DNA of 29,738 bases from positions 1 through 29,738 of the IMG/VR virus record IMGVR_UViG_3300025400_000058. One strand, written 5' to 3'. The stretch's first letter is position 1. The number at the start of each line of letters is the position of its first letter. The stretch is from a virus. Both the position numbers and the translations under genes were made by a program. A model generated the notes under the pieces. It saw only the letters and a list, made by a program, of their open reading frames with translations. It was not told the origin of the DNA and made no database searches. This document shows positions 1 through 7,181 of the stretch, one piece after another.

Positions 1-864
1 GTTCGCAGCAGACAAAGTAACCGCAGTAGATGTTGCAGTAATGCTTGCCGTCTGAGTTGTGATAGGTATAGTAGCTAAAGATATGGCGGGTGTAGTCAAA
101 CTATTACTACCGTACCAGTAATATATTGGGCCACCAATAGGATTGAATATCAAGTCTTGTCCGTTGTTGTCCTGTGACCATAAGCGAAGTGGTATAGATT
201 GAGTAGCTCCATTACCCCATGTTCCACCACCCCAAGCTCCTGCGCCCCATCCATTCTGAACTTGTGTAAGCGCTGGGCCTGTATTGATCTGGTATGTCGC
301 TACTACGGCTGATCCACCGCCTGATCCTGACGCATTGGCAGTCGTTGCCGCCGTCACGGTATAAGTCGTAGGAGATAATCCCACAACAGTAATTTGATAT
401 GAACCACTCAGCGTAATGCCGTTTACAGTCGTAGCACCGCTAAAAGATACAAAGTCGTTATTAAGATAACCGCCATTTGTATCTGTAACCGTTACCACCC
501 GTGAGCCGTTTGTTGTGGTAAAAGGATTGGATCCAAGAGTAACTACAGATCTGATCGGCGTGATATCGTAGTAAGCACCACCAAGCTGAGCATAGAATTT
601 AAGGTTTGTTCCTACGCCGATATAGGTTAGGTAAGACAAAGTAACCCAAGACCAAAGAGAACGGCATACACCCAAGAACGCAGAGGTAACAACTGGAACC
701 CATCCGCCTATACTCTCAGGCATACCCTGGCGGAAACGGACTAAGTTAGATTCGTACCATCCCGTCAAATATCCAGCCGCATTGTTAACCCCTAATAGCT
801 GAGTAGCGTATCTGGTATTTTCCCTGTTAACCCCAGGACGGACAACAATATCTTTTAACGGCAC
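1..864 (-). CDS. Nozzle/DNA-stabilisation-like virion protein, 3' end outside window
   Basis: The frame is open from a GTG at 864 to the window edge (288 codons), so the C-terminus is missing. The GTG follows a Shine-Dalgarno AGAGGA at good spacing, just after the endolysin stop. The N-terminus reads PLKDIVVRPGVNRENTRY, followed by GWYESNLVRFRQGMPESIGG and FLGVCRSLWSWV, then NLKFYAQLGGAYYDITPI and a region rich in Gly and Trp (GWGAGAWGGGTWG) ending in LRLWSQDNNGQDLIFNPIGG. I recall this pattern from a common family of phage structural proteins in aquatic phages, sometimes named tail or packaged-DNA stabilisation proteins. By analogy it may form part of the tail nozzle below the portal; that role is inference. 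Its place after the lysis genes is a little unusual, as most connector genes lie upstream. Confidence 0.75.
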   Translation of the reverse strand, partial: MPLKDIVVRPGVNRENTRYATQLLGVNNAAGYLTGWYESNLVRFRQGMPESIGGWVPVVTSAFLGVCRSLWSWVTLSYLTYIGVGTNLKFYAQLGGAYYDITPIRSVVTLGSNPFTTTNGSRVVTVTDTNGGYLNNDFVSFSGATTVNGITLSGSYQITVVGLSPTTYTVTAATTANASGSGGGSAVVATYQINTGPALTQVQNGWGAGAWGGGTWGNGATQSIPLRLWSQDNNGQDLIFNPIGGPIYYWYGSNSLTTPAISLATIPITTQTASITATSTAVTLSAAN

Positions 865-875
865 GGCTATTCCTC

Positions 876-1472
876 TTAAGCAAAGACTGATGCCGCATGG
901 TTGGTTAAAGCAATGCGATCCTCTAGTCCTATTGTCCCACCATTGATCCTCTTGGTCAACGCTACCCAGTCTTTTTGATCTGCCAAAACATTACATCCAT
1001 GCGTCTTCCAAAACCATCCACCAGACATGGCGGCGTACATAGGCGTAGCCACCAGATCAGGTTGAGCTACAAAGTCCATATTAATAGCTTGTCCACAATG
1101 CCAATAATTGTCATGCCCCGTGAGTTGGATAACCCCTCTGCCACGGAAACGATAACCATCTCCGCTTGCCTCATCACGGTTGCCCATACGCCCTGAATAG
1201 ACTTTATTAGCAATTTTTTGTGGATTATGTGCGTAGTCGTTCACATTTGAGGTGTTGAAACGGGTTGGCCATAGCTTCATCAATGTCTCAGCCTTGTAGT
1301 TTAGATTCTCCTCCAGGAGTCTAAAGTTACCTGATTCATGTGAGCATTGGGCTATAAAGGCAGAAACCTCTTCTTTGGAGTTAATGCCAAAAGCTGCAAG
1401 GGTAGTATTGATAGGTTCTACCCATTCAGACCCAATCTTGAGTAAGTTTAATTGTTGTGCCGTTACGTTCAT
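876..1472 (-). CDS. GH19 chitinase-like endolysin
   Basis: A 198-aa glycoside hydrolase family 19 protein that should cut the glycan strands of peptidoglycan in the periplasm at lysis. The motif HESGNF places a candidate catalytic Glu at residue 46, and EENLNY places a second at residue 55; a nine-residue gap is typical of bacterial GH19 enzymes. The later block GDGYRFRGRGVIQLTGHDNY is the family's substrate-binding signature. Length fits a single-domain endolysin with no cell-wall binding domain. There is no signal peptide or membrane anchor, so it probably needs a holin to reach the wall. The start ATG overlaps the Rz-like stop by four bases (ATGA), so the two are probably translationally coupled. 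The enzyme class is clear; chitinase naming reflects the fold rather than the substrate. Confidence 0.95.
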   Translation of the reverse strand: MNVTAQQLNLLKIGSEWVEPINTTLAAFGINSKEEVSAFIAQCSHESGNFRLLEENLNYKAETLMKLWPTRFNTSNVNDYAHNPQKIANKVYSGRMGNRDEASGDGYRFRGRGVIQLTGHDNYWHCGQAINMDFVAQPDLVATPMYAAMSGGWFWKTHGCNVLADQKDWVALTKRINGGTIGLEDRIALTNHAASVFA

Positions 1473-1939
1473 TTAACACCCTTGTTAATTATTTCCCTGA
1501 CGCTGTTGTACTGTTGGATGCAGGAGTTGAGCTGGATGATGGCTGAGTCCCCGTCTGCTGCGATGGCGATAAGATCTTTAACAGTCTGTCGCTCAGTGTC
1601 GGATTCTGGGGCTGAATCTCTGGAGCCAGGGGCGGCATTTGGATTGGCTTGTACGCTACAGGTGGACGGGAGGCGCAACTCGCCAGAATCAGCACGAGCA
1701 TTAAGACTAACTTGTTTGGACTGTACTTCATCTTTGGCTTTCCTTAAGGCTGAATTTGCTATATCAATCTTCTTGCTTAACTCTACTTCTTTTGCTCTGG
1801 CTTCTGTGTTGAGTCGTTCGATTTCCACTCTGTCTTCCTCAACTCTTTGCTCATATCCTTGATGATGAGCATAACCATACACGCCACCAAGTGCACAAAG
1901 CAAAGCCAAAATAAGATAAGGGTTAGGTAGTCCAAACAT
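1469..1939 (-). CDS. Rz: Rz-like inner-membrane spanin (i-spanin)
   Basis: A 156-aa protein with one N-terminal membrane segment (about residues 7-25), then a charged, helix-prone stretch (about 29-80) that should form a coiled coil in the periplasm, and a C-terminal part with Cys at about 139 (SCIQQYNSVREII). This is the layout of Rz-type i-spanins, which pair with an outer-membrane lipoprotein and fuse inner and outer membranes at the last step of lysis in Gram-negative hosts. Its position just upstream of the endolysin and the second lipoprotein frame nested within it support the call. Sequence identity to lambda Rz is not evident; the call rests on architecture and context. The start ATG sits directly after the stop of the holin candidate. 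Confidence 0.82.
   Translation of the reverse strand: MFGLPNPYLILALLCALGGVYGYAHHQGYEQRVEEDRVEIERLNTEARAKEVELSKKIDIANSALRKAKDEVQSKQVSLNARADSGELRLPSTCSVQANPNAAPGSRDSAPESDTERQTVKDLIAIAADGDSAIIQLNSCIQQYNSVREIINKGVK
1489..1731 (-). CDS. Rz1: Rz1-like outer-membrane spanin (o-spanin lipoprotein), nested in Rz
   Basis: An 80-aa reading frame lying wholly inside the Rz-like gene in another frame. It begins with a Lys-bearing start and a hydrophobic stretch ending in a lipobox, LASC, with the lipidated Cys at residue 19. The mature part is rich in Pro and Ser/Thr (PPVAYKPIQMPPLAPEIQP) as expected for o-spanins. No Asp follows the Cys, so outer-membrane sorting is predicted. The AAGGA upstream of its ATG is a possible ribosome binding site. 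Nested Rz1 genes are well known in phages such as lambda. Here the nested frame ends 20 bases before the Rz stop. The lipobox and context make a chance frame unlikely. Confidence 0.85.
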   Translation of the reverse strand: MKYSPNKLVLMLVLILASCASRPPVAYKPIQMPPLAPEIQPQNPTLSDRLLKILSPSQQTGTQPSSSSTPASNSTTASGK

Positions 1940-1940
1940 A

Positions 1941-2396
1941 TCACCTCAAGTCAGCTTTTAAGTTTGCTATACGCTCACGCTCTTCCTCATCCAAGACAGG
2001 TGGGGTTTTAGGCGGAGGCGGTGGAGTCCATCCAGATCCAGATACAAATGATATTTCCTTAACAGGCGGAGCTACATAAGCATCCTTACCAGCCTTGACG
2101 TTATTCATCATAGCCGTTGCCTCATTGGTCAAACCTTTGGTCATAACACCACCGATACCGCCTACGATCAATAGGACGATATCATTGAGCATCTTGGTAA
2201 AAGCCTGGTCTATAGGAGCCATAGCCTTGATAGGTTGGCTTACAAACATCACGCTATAAATAAGGGTAACTACTATAAAAAATAGTATGAGAGTTACCAT
2301 CACAATAACAAAAGCCCTGACACGGGCTTCTATCTCATCGGCAGTTAGTCGTGGGCTGCTGTTGGGGGTTAGCAGGAGCAGTAGTAGTTCCTTCAA
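1941..2396 (-). CDS. Two-span membrane protein, holin candidate
   Basis: A 151-aa protein with a strong membrane segment at about residues 29-53, a short polar link, and a second hydrophobic Gly-rich segment at about 70-86. The C-terminal tail is soluble, with a Pro-rich stretch (WTPPPPPKTPP) and a charged end. Two spans plus a charged tail, next to spanins and endolysin, suggest a holin or lysis regulator, but there is no holin family signature that I recognise. The start is TTG, chosen because GGAGAAG lies seven bases upstream and later Met codons would cut into the first membrane segment. The gene overlaps the preceding lipoprotein gene by 62 bases in another frame. Confidence 0.65.
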   Translation of the reverse strand: MKELLLLLLTPNSSPRLTADEIEARVRAFVIVMVTLILFFIVVTLIYSVMFVSQPIKAMAPIDQAFTKMLNDIVLLIVGGIGGVMTKGLTNEATAMMNNVKAGKDAYVAPPVKEISFVSGSGWTPPPPPKTPPVLDEEERERIANLKADLR

Positions 2397-2565
2397 TTTT
2401 CTTCTCCAGTATTGGGGCTACAAGGTATTCGGGACAGTCTTGGGTGAATTCACAACGGGGATGCTGGCACTGAGCAGCGCCGAAATGGTCTGGGTCTTGG
2501 CAGTAATAGCGGTATTCATCGTGACACCCCGCTAATAATAAAATCAATAAAGCGCATATTCTCAT
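2335..2565 (-). CDS. Small Cys-rich lipoprotein, function unknown
   Basis: A 76-aa protein with a hydrophobic N-terminus ending in lipobox LAGC (Cys 14), followed by HDEYRYYCQDP and repeated Cys residues in C-x(n)-C spacing (YYCQDP, QCQHPRC, TQDCPEY). The Cys/Pro pattern recalls a small lipoprotein common near lysis genes of aquatic phages; its role is not known to me. After processing, the mature part would sit in the periplasm, where the Cys pairs could form disulfides. It could be a second o-spanin-type or a superinfection-exclusion lipoprotein. It overlaps the gene before it by four bases (ATGA) and the gene after it by 62 bases. Confidence 0.75.
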   Translation of the reverse strand: MRICALLILLLAGCHDEYRYYCQDPDHFGAAQCQHPRCEFTQDCPEYLVAPILEKKIEGTTTAPANPQQQPTTNCR

Positions 2566-2753
2566 TCTTTATCTCTTTGTTTTTCAAGCTCTTTCTTAAG
2601 CTTTTCAATCCTTTTCACATCTGCCTGTATGAGTATCCGCTCCTGGCGTATATCCATGTACAAAAGTCCAAGCACGGGCAGAATGAGAACAAACAGTAGC
2701 GCCAATATGATAATTGTTATTACATAGCCCCAGTCATTTGATTTATTGCCCAC
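2562..2753 (-). CDS. Small membrane-anchored coiled-coil protein
   Basis: A 63-aa protein with one membrane segment (about residues 10-33, YVITIIILALLFVLILPVLG) followed by a charged helix (RQERILIQADVKRIEKLKKE) likely to be a coiled coil. The start is GTG within the end of the upstream gene (34-base overlap in another frame); no better start is available before the membrane segment. The upstream ribosome binding site is weak, so coupling to the preceding gene is likely. The shape (anchor plus coiled coil) is that of a minimal i-spanin, and it lies directly before a lipoprotein, but the clear Rz/Rz1 pair downstream makes this role uncertain. Confidence 0.65.
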   Translation of the reverse strand: MGNKSNDWGYVITIIILALLFVLILPVLGLLYMDIRQERILIQADVKRIEKLKKELEKQRDKE

Positions 2754-3352
2754 ATCAGACCCATAAAGTATATTGCTACTATTGCTACTGCTATTGTTGA
2801 TGCCGTCCTAAACCAAAGCCGATCCGCCGCCTCTCTCTTCTCTGCCTCGATCTCCCTCCTTCGTCTGAACTGTGCTTGCTTAGCCATTGCCTGTTCGTTG
2901 GCAATCGTCCCAATCATCTTGTTCACACGGGTGTACAAATCCTTCAGTTCAGGGGGAACGTGGTAAACCATGTACTCCCTTAGTTCTACCTGCATCTCTT
3001 CCATTTGAGATAGAGCCAGAACCCTTTGAACTGCCTTCTCAGTCTGATCCCCCGTAGGATCGTAGACCGTCCTTGACTTTTCCTCTTCTTCTGCAATGTG
3101 ATCTTTTAGCGTGTTGTACGCTTTAAAGAACGCAGTAATCTGTTTACCAATCTCAGCATAAACGGCAGGAGCATCAAACTCTTCTGCTTGTTTCTTTTTC
3201 TTCTTTACCTGTGCAGGAGCTTCTTCCTGCTTTGGCGGATTAAAGAAATTTGCAATCCATCCAAATATGCCTGTAACTTCCTTGCCAATAGCCTTGACTT
3301 CATTGGCAGTTTTGATGACATCTTTAACCACAGCCTGTCCCTCACGGAACAT
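2720..3352 (-). CDS. C-terminally membrane-anchored protein, probably starts further upstream
   Basis: From the first ATG the protein has 210 residues: an amphipathic N-terminal part (KTANEVKAIGKEVTGIFGWI), a Lys-rich link (KKKKKQ), a helical charged middle (about 60-175), an Arg-rich stretch (QFRRRREIEAEKREAADR), and a hydrophobic C-terminal segment (about 184-203). The frame stays open upstream, and the 22 codons from 3418 read IDPFTLIAAASTALKLVKQG, which looks like the normal start of a family of aquatic phage proteins that begin with 'DPxT'. No ATG, GTG or TTG precedes that stretch, so an ATT start at 3418 is possible. Function is unknown; position among small membrane proteins suggests an envelope or lysis-linked role. 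Confidence 0.8.
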   Translation of the reverse strand: MFREGQAVVKDVIKTANEVKAIGKEVTGIFGWIANFFNPPKQEEAPAQVKKKKKQAEEFDAPAVYAEIGKQITAFFKAYNTLKDHIAEEEEKSRTVYDPTGDQTEKAVQRVLALSQMEEMQVELREYMVYHVPPELKDLYTRVNKMIGTIANEQAMAKQAQFRRRREIEAEKREAADRLWFRTASTIAVAIVAIYFMGLMWAINQMTGAM

Positions 3353-3420
3353 TTCACATCCCTGCTTAACAAGCTTGAGGGCGGTGCTGGCTGCGGCAAT
3401 AAGAGTAAACGGGTCAATGG

Positions 3421-3573
3421 TTACTCTGCTTTTGGAACTTCTGGAACTGGTTGCTGAGCCTGTACTTCTTTTTGTACCGCCTCGATGATTTGGAATACTT
3501 CTTGGAATGGTTTGTTTCCAAGATATACCATGATCTGGTTAACGAGCTGAGCAGATAAAGTTACATTTTGCAT
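3421..3573 (-). CDS. Small 50-aa protein, function unknown
   Basis: A 50-codon frame starting MQNVTLSAQLVNQIMVYLGN and ending in an Ala/Pro/Val/Glu-rich tail (QQPVPEVPKAE). The ATG has an upstream AAGGAATC at proper distance. It fills the gap between two larger genes, and its stop lies two bases before the apparent start of the next frame at 3418, which suggests coupled translation. The sequence recalls a small protein seen next to tail-fibre genes in aquatic phages. No membrane segment or known motif is visible, and no function can be assigned. Confidence 0.75.
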   Translation of the reverse strand: MQNVTLSAQLVNQIMVYLGNKPFQEVFQIIEAVQKEVQAQQPVPEVPKAE

Positions 3574-3582
3574 TTTGATTCC

Positions 3583-3795
3583 TTATGGTAGTGTTGATAA
3601 AAACGTGGCAACTTGTGCCGCATCCATTGTATTACCATCTGCATCTTTTAATTCCACACCATTTGCCAAGTCTTTTTTGAATTGTTGGTAGTCTGTGTTG
3701 TCTGGTGAAATTGGAATCCAGACATTTAAATCTTGATTATGAACAATTCTAGAATTTGGTCTTTTGTCATCAATGCTTTGTAATTGATACATCAT
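3583..3795 (-). CDS. Small tail-fibre-associated protein
   Basis: A 70-aa soluble protein. The motif IPISPDNTDYQQFKKDLANG resembles the 'I..D..N.DY..F..WLA.GN' signature in small proteins that follow tail-fibre genes in many phages. The start (ATG ATG) overlaps the stop of the upstream fibre gene by four bases, so the two are coupled. By analogy it could be a fibre assembly factor or a minor fibre component; the sequence alone does not say which. Confidence 0.7.
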   Translation of the reverse strand: MMYQLQSIDDKRPNSRIVHNQDLNVWIPISPDNTDYQQFKKDLANGVELKDADGNTMDAAQVATFLSTLP

Positions 3796-4919
3796 AACTC
3801 CGCTGAAAAAGCTAAATAAGTACCTGCTGTATTACTAGCATCAATCCATGCAAATTGATTGGCTGTACCACTAGTACCAATGTTGAAATTCATAACTAAA
3901 TATACACAGTTACCTGCACCAGTAGATGATTGAACAGAAGAAAATGAACCAGAAGAACCGCTTACACTATTGGCAAAAACTCCAGAATATGTAACAGAAG
4001 GATTTCCTCTCATTGAAACTGGTAAAGGCACACTACCATATATTTTGCCTGTTGAAGTATATGCACCATTAGTTACAAAAGATCCACAAGCTCCCTCGCC
4101 TTGATTTGAAGAATCTAAAGCTCTAAAATAGTACCTCTGACACAACTGTAACTCAGTACCATAAGGACGATAATCAAAAGATGTTGCTTGGGTTCCTACT
4201 TCTAGTTGAACGCCTGTGATGTAGAAGGTTGCTCCGCTTGTACCAACTACGTTTACTTGACCAGTTGCACCATATGCAGTTGACCCTGTCCATGCCCCAG
4301 CCGATTGCGTATACAAAGAACCGCATCCTAGCGACCAAAGAACTTGCATTCCATTTGAGTTGTTTGTTAGCCAAGCACCAGCCCCTGCAACACCATCTCC
4401 AGGAATAGTTATTGAAATTTGTGTCCAAGTATTTGCTACAGGAATTGAATATGAAAAAGGATAATTTCTAGAACTTCCATTGTTTGTAATTGCACCACCA
4501 AAAGTTCCAGTCAACGAGCTATACGCCAAAAATGAAAGTGTTATAGTTTTTGCGGAAGCTGTTCCAAAATTTAAATCAGCAATGTTATATCCTTCAATTC
4601 GCTGATCTAAAAATAAATAATCGCCACCACCAACCGTAACAGCAGAAGCAACAGTACAAGCTAAATAGTTTGTAAAGCCAGACGCAATACGAGTTGCGTA
4701 TCCTGTTTCTGTTGTGCTTGGGGTTTGTTGAATGGTAAACTTTGATGCTTGAGTAGCCTGATACGCAAAACGATCAAGCGTGTAAGAACCAGCCGCAGGA
4801 GTAGAACTAGCCCCCGCATTCCTCTGGTCAATAACCATCGCACCATTAATAATACGGTTCTTAAAGCCGTAGTACTGTGCTGTCGTTTGGAGCATCCCAG
4901 AGGGGACTTGAGTCAACAT
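3792..4919 (-). CDS. Tail fibre/receptor-binding protein with carbohydrate-binding-like module
   Basis: A 375-aa protein starting with YYGFKNRIINGAMVIDQRNA and YTLDRFAYQATQASKFTIQQ, a signature of a phage fibre module whose middle part is beta-rich and resembles carbohydrate-binding domains, closing with FYITGVQLEVGTQATSFDYR followed by PYGTELQLCQRYYF. After this boundary (about residue 265) comes a second, shorter beta domain of about 110 residues that probably forms the tip. The module is common at the end of fibre gene clusters in aquatic phages and is thought to contact cell-surface sugars. No collagen-like or chaperone domain is seen. The start ATG follows the small gene 4921-5172 with a one-base gap. 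Confidence 0.82.
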   Translation of the reverse strand: MLTQVPSGMLQTTAQYYGFKNRIINGAMVIDQRNAGASSTPAAGSYTLDRFAYQATQASKFTIQQTPSTTETGYATRIASGFTNYLACTVASAVTVGGGDYLFLDQRIEGYNIADLNFGTASAKTITLSFLAYSSLTGTFGGAITNNGSSRNYPFSYSIPVANTWTQISITIPGDGVAGAGAWLTNNSNGMQVLWSLGCGSLYTQSAGAWTGSTAYGATGQVNVVGTSGATFYITGVQLEVGTQATSFDYRPYGTELQLCQRYYFRALDSSNQGEGACGSFVTNGAYTSTGKIYGSVPLPVSMRGNPSVTYSGVFANSVSGSSGSFSSVQSSTGAGNCVYLVMNFNIGTSGTANQFAWIDASNTAGTYLAFSAEL

Positions 4920-4920
4920 A

Positions 4921-5172
4921 TTACACCTTTGCTTGTGATGCTACTTGAGCTTGATAGGCAGAGATTACATCCGCACTCCATACTGCTTCGCAGATAGCCT
5001 TTACTTTGGCATCCTGAGTGCTTACGTCTTCACCAGGGGTTAGTACCCACCTAGAGAAGTTACGAGCTATTTCATTGCCAGAGTCTGTTATAACCTGAGC
5101 TTGGCGTACTTGTACAACACCGTTCTCTAGGACTTCGATGCGATCTATTATGGTTGTTGATGCGAGTGTCAT
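4921..5172 (-). CDS. Small fibre-cassette protein, copy 2
   Basis: An 83-aa soluble protein: MTLASTTIIDRIEVLENG, VQVRQAQVITDSGNEIARNF, SRWVLTPGEDVS, then VWSADVISAYQAQVASQ. It is clearly paralogous to the protein at 7182-7442: identical opening MTLAS, shared ARNFSRWV, and the ending VW-x-x-x-V-x-A-YQA. The DNA around both start codons is also almost the same. Proteins of this type are common beside fibre genes of aquatic phages; the function is not known to me. It could be a fibre-tip adaptor, a trimerisation aid or a tail-associated scaffold. Confidence 0.75.
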   Translation of the reverse strand: MTLASTTIIDRIEVLENGVVQVRQAQVITDSGNEIARNFSRWVLTPGEDVSTQDAKVKAICEAVWSADVISAYQAQVASQAKV

Positions 5173-5181
5173 GTTGACTCC

Positions 5182-5694
5182 TTAGAAATTGGCTTGATAA
5201 CAAAAATAAGTAAGAATAGTAACTCTTGTTGATGTTAAAGGAGCTGAAACTTGAGTTGCTCCTGTTCCATCTGTATAAATCGGAACATTAGTTAAACCCC
5301 CACTTAAACTAATCATTCCAGCTACTGAATTTGTAGAAGTTGAATTTAAAGTGTAATTAAAATATTCATTTGCTCGATAATTTGTACCTGTTGAAAAAGG
5401 TAAATTTATACTTAATACACCAGTAGATGATAAGGTTTGCAAATAAGTATCAAAATTTATATTTACATGAACAATATTACCTATTTTTACATATTGACTG
5501 TAATTGTTGTAATAAGCAGTATTATTTGTAGAACCAACTTTTAAAGGAGTAGTAATAGAACCTGTCTCATAGTCAGTCAGCGTAGATGCACCAATAGCAC
5601 TTGAGTTGTTAAAGTTTATCCCCGCATTAGATACAGGAATGTTTATGTTGCCACTTGAATTGACAAGGCTTGCTAGATAAACTGCGTTTGTCAT
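5182..5694 (-). CDS. Receptor-binding/fibre-tip protein of the DYETG type
   Basis: A 170-aa beta-rich protein rich in Asn, Thr and Ser. It contains INFNNSSAIGASTLTDYETG, followed by the pattern YVKIGNIVHVNINFDTYLQT and the end TYFCYQANF. The same order (DYETG, Y-x-K-I/V-GN, final aromatic-x-A-x-F) is in the proteins at 6659-7180 and in the C-terminal part of 7452-8279, so these are three variants of one fibre-tip domain. This copy has diverged most (DYETGSITTP in place of DYETGTWTPT). It has no N-terminal attachment domain, so it would have to bind to another fibre protein or assemble by itself. Confidence 0.75.
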   Translation of the reverse strand: MTNAVYLASLVNSSGNINIPVSNAGINFNNSSAIGASTLTDYETGSITTPLKVGSTNNTAYYNNYSQYVKIGNIVHVNINFDTYLQTLSSTGVLSINLPFSTGTNYRANEYFNYTLNSTSTNSVAGMISLSGGLTNVPIYTDGTGATQVSAPLTSTRVTILTYFCYQANF

Positions 5695-5695
5695 G

Positions 5696-6649
5696 TTATG
5701 CGCTCCTTACCATTGCGCCGTTGAACCAAGTTGAATATGTACCTGAAGCTATATACCCAGGACTTGTTGCTGTGACATAACCGTATAACTCTACATAATC
5801 AGTAGAGCCATTAAAGTACACAATAGAACTCACTAATCCTTGATATAAACCCGTGTAATCAGAACCACGTTTATATTCTGTTCCATTTTTATAAATAGAA
5901 ACTATAGTTCTAGTAAATGAACTTCCACCAAATGCAATATCACCGTTAATTTGATAATATCCTGCTATTGATGGTGTAAATCTATAATTCGTGGTATTGT
6001 CATAATTACTATTGGTATCAAATTCTTTAATAGCACATTGAACTTTAGTCCATGTTGAAGTAGTTATAGATTGATTTGTATTTAAATAAGCACTAAAAGC
6101 AGGGCCTGTACCTGCAACTCCAGATGCTAAATTACTTTGACCAACAGAAGCCGCAGCATTTGGTATAGCATTAAGCACAGAGCTAACCAAGAATGATTCT
6201 GTAGTTACTAAGTCACCTGCTGCTGCACCACTTGCCAGTACCACTGTCGTACCATTAGATGCCGTGTAGTCTGCTGATCCAAGTCTTACGCCGTTTCTGT
6301 ATACGTTGATAAATCCAACTGTATAAGATGGTGGTGTGAATGTGGTTTGGCTCGCCGTGGCAGTAAATTCTGTTACCGTCCTGTACGCCGTTGTTGTTAC
6401 ATTGGATGCGGGTATACCTAAGTATCTAGCCGATATGTTGCCTGTTGCCGATGGCGGTGCGGCGGTAAAGGTCAGTGTCTTACCATTGACTGAATATGTA
6501 CTTGGGTCTTGTACTACACCACTAATAGCTACAAGTACACTTGATGTATTAGCAGGAGCCACCGACATTGTGAATGCGGTCGTGCTTGCATCGCCACTGA
6601 ATGTATCAGTTAAAAATGCAACTTGGTAGACGGGGTTTCCTATATACAC
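5696..6649 (-). CDS. Tail fibre with C1q/TNF-like tip
   Basis: A 317-aa fibre protein. The N-terminal 160 residues hold two copies of a short beta unit (SGDASTTAFTMSVAPANTSS with YSVNGKTLTFTAAPPSATGN, and later FTATASQTTFTPPSYTVGFI), the attachment-type module that also opens 7452-8279. The C-terminal 140 residues (FSAYLNTNQSITTSTWTKVQ, YRFTPSIAGYYQINGDIAFG, YKNGTEYKRGSD, VYFNGSTDYVELYGYV) match the C1q-like jelly-roll pattern found in fibre tips. The start is GTG with AAGGA six bases upstream. The domain order suggests a trimer with a globular tip that binds the host surface. Confidence 0.82.
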   Translation of the reverse strand: MYIGNPVYQVAFLTDTFSGDASTTAFTMSVAPANTSSVLVAISGVVQDPSTYSVNGKTLTFTAAPPSATGNISARYLGIPASNVTTTAYRTVTEFTATASQTTFTPPSYTVGFINVYRNGVRLGSADYTASNGTTVVLASGAAAGDLVTTESFLVSSVLNAIPNAAASVGQSNLASGVAGTGPAFSAYLNTNQSITTSTWTKVQCAIKEFDTNSNYDNTTNYRFTPSIAGYYQINGDIAFGGSSFTRTIVSIYKNGTEYKRGSDYTGLYQGLVSSIVYFNGSTDYVELYGYVTATSPGYIASGTYSTWFNGAMVRSA

Positions 6650-6658
6650 GGTGTGTCC

Positions 6659-7180
6659 TTAGAATGATGCTTGATACGTCATAGTAAAAATAATATAAGC
6701 AGTTGAAAGATTATTGTTGCCAAGACTTCCATTTCCTGCCGCAGGATTTACATAAAAAGTTGTTCCAGTAGGTTGATATCTTGTTAAGCAAATTATTGAA
6801 TTATTCATATTTGTACTCACAATTCCAGTTGCATACCCGTTATTTACACCTGAAAAAGGCAACCCTCCAACACTAGGTGCGGCAGTATTTACTGTTGAAG
6901 GCCATGTTATATATGCAGTAACAGTTACTAAATTTCCTACTTTTGTGTAATGCGCATAATTATTTGTTAATGTTAATCCTGCTCCGCTTGCATCAGTAGG
7001 TGTCCAAGTCCCTGTTTCATAATCATTAAGTGTAGAATTTGTTAATACGCCAGATGTAGTATTTGTAAATATAACACCCGATCCACTTGTGTTAAACGTC
7101 ATATTCCCAACGACCGTGGGATTATTAAGCCCCGTAAGCGGACTGGCTAAACCTGTTGAGTCAATGACACTGATTGGCAT
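6659..7180 (-). CDS. Receptor-binding/fibre-tip protein of the DYETG type
   Basis: A 173-aa protein with a short N-terminal part (LTGLNNPTVVGNMTFNTSGS), then LTNSTLNDYETGTWTPTDAS, YAHYTKVGNLVTVTAYITWP and the end YIIFTMTYQASF. The DYETGTWTPT block is nearly the same as in 7452-8279, and both share the order of the following beta strands. It lacks the long N-terminal attachment module of that paralogue. Probably a trimeric fibre tip or a spare receptor-binding unit. The gene lies one base from the small gene 7182-7442. Confidence 0.75.
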   Translation of the reverse strand: MPISVIDSTGLASPLTGLNNPTVVGNMTFNTSGSGVIFTNTTSGVLTNSTLNDYETGTWTPTDASGAGLTLTNNYAHYTKVGNLVTVTAYITWPSTVNTAAPSVGGLPFSGVNNGYATGIVSTNMNNSIICLTRYQPTGTTFYVNPAAGNGSLGNNNLSTAYIIFTMTYQASF

Positions 7181-7181
7181 A

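Noticed and set aside
3205-3417. Minus-strand 70-codon ORF with TTG start at 3417
   Set aside because: Its translation (Leu/Pro/Ser-rich, then Arg/Lys) is not protein-like; the frame that starts one base earlier (ATT at 3418) has the conserved content.
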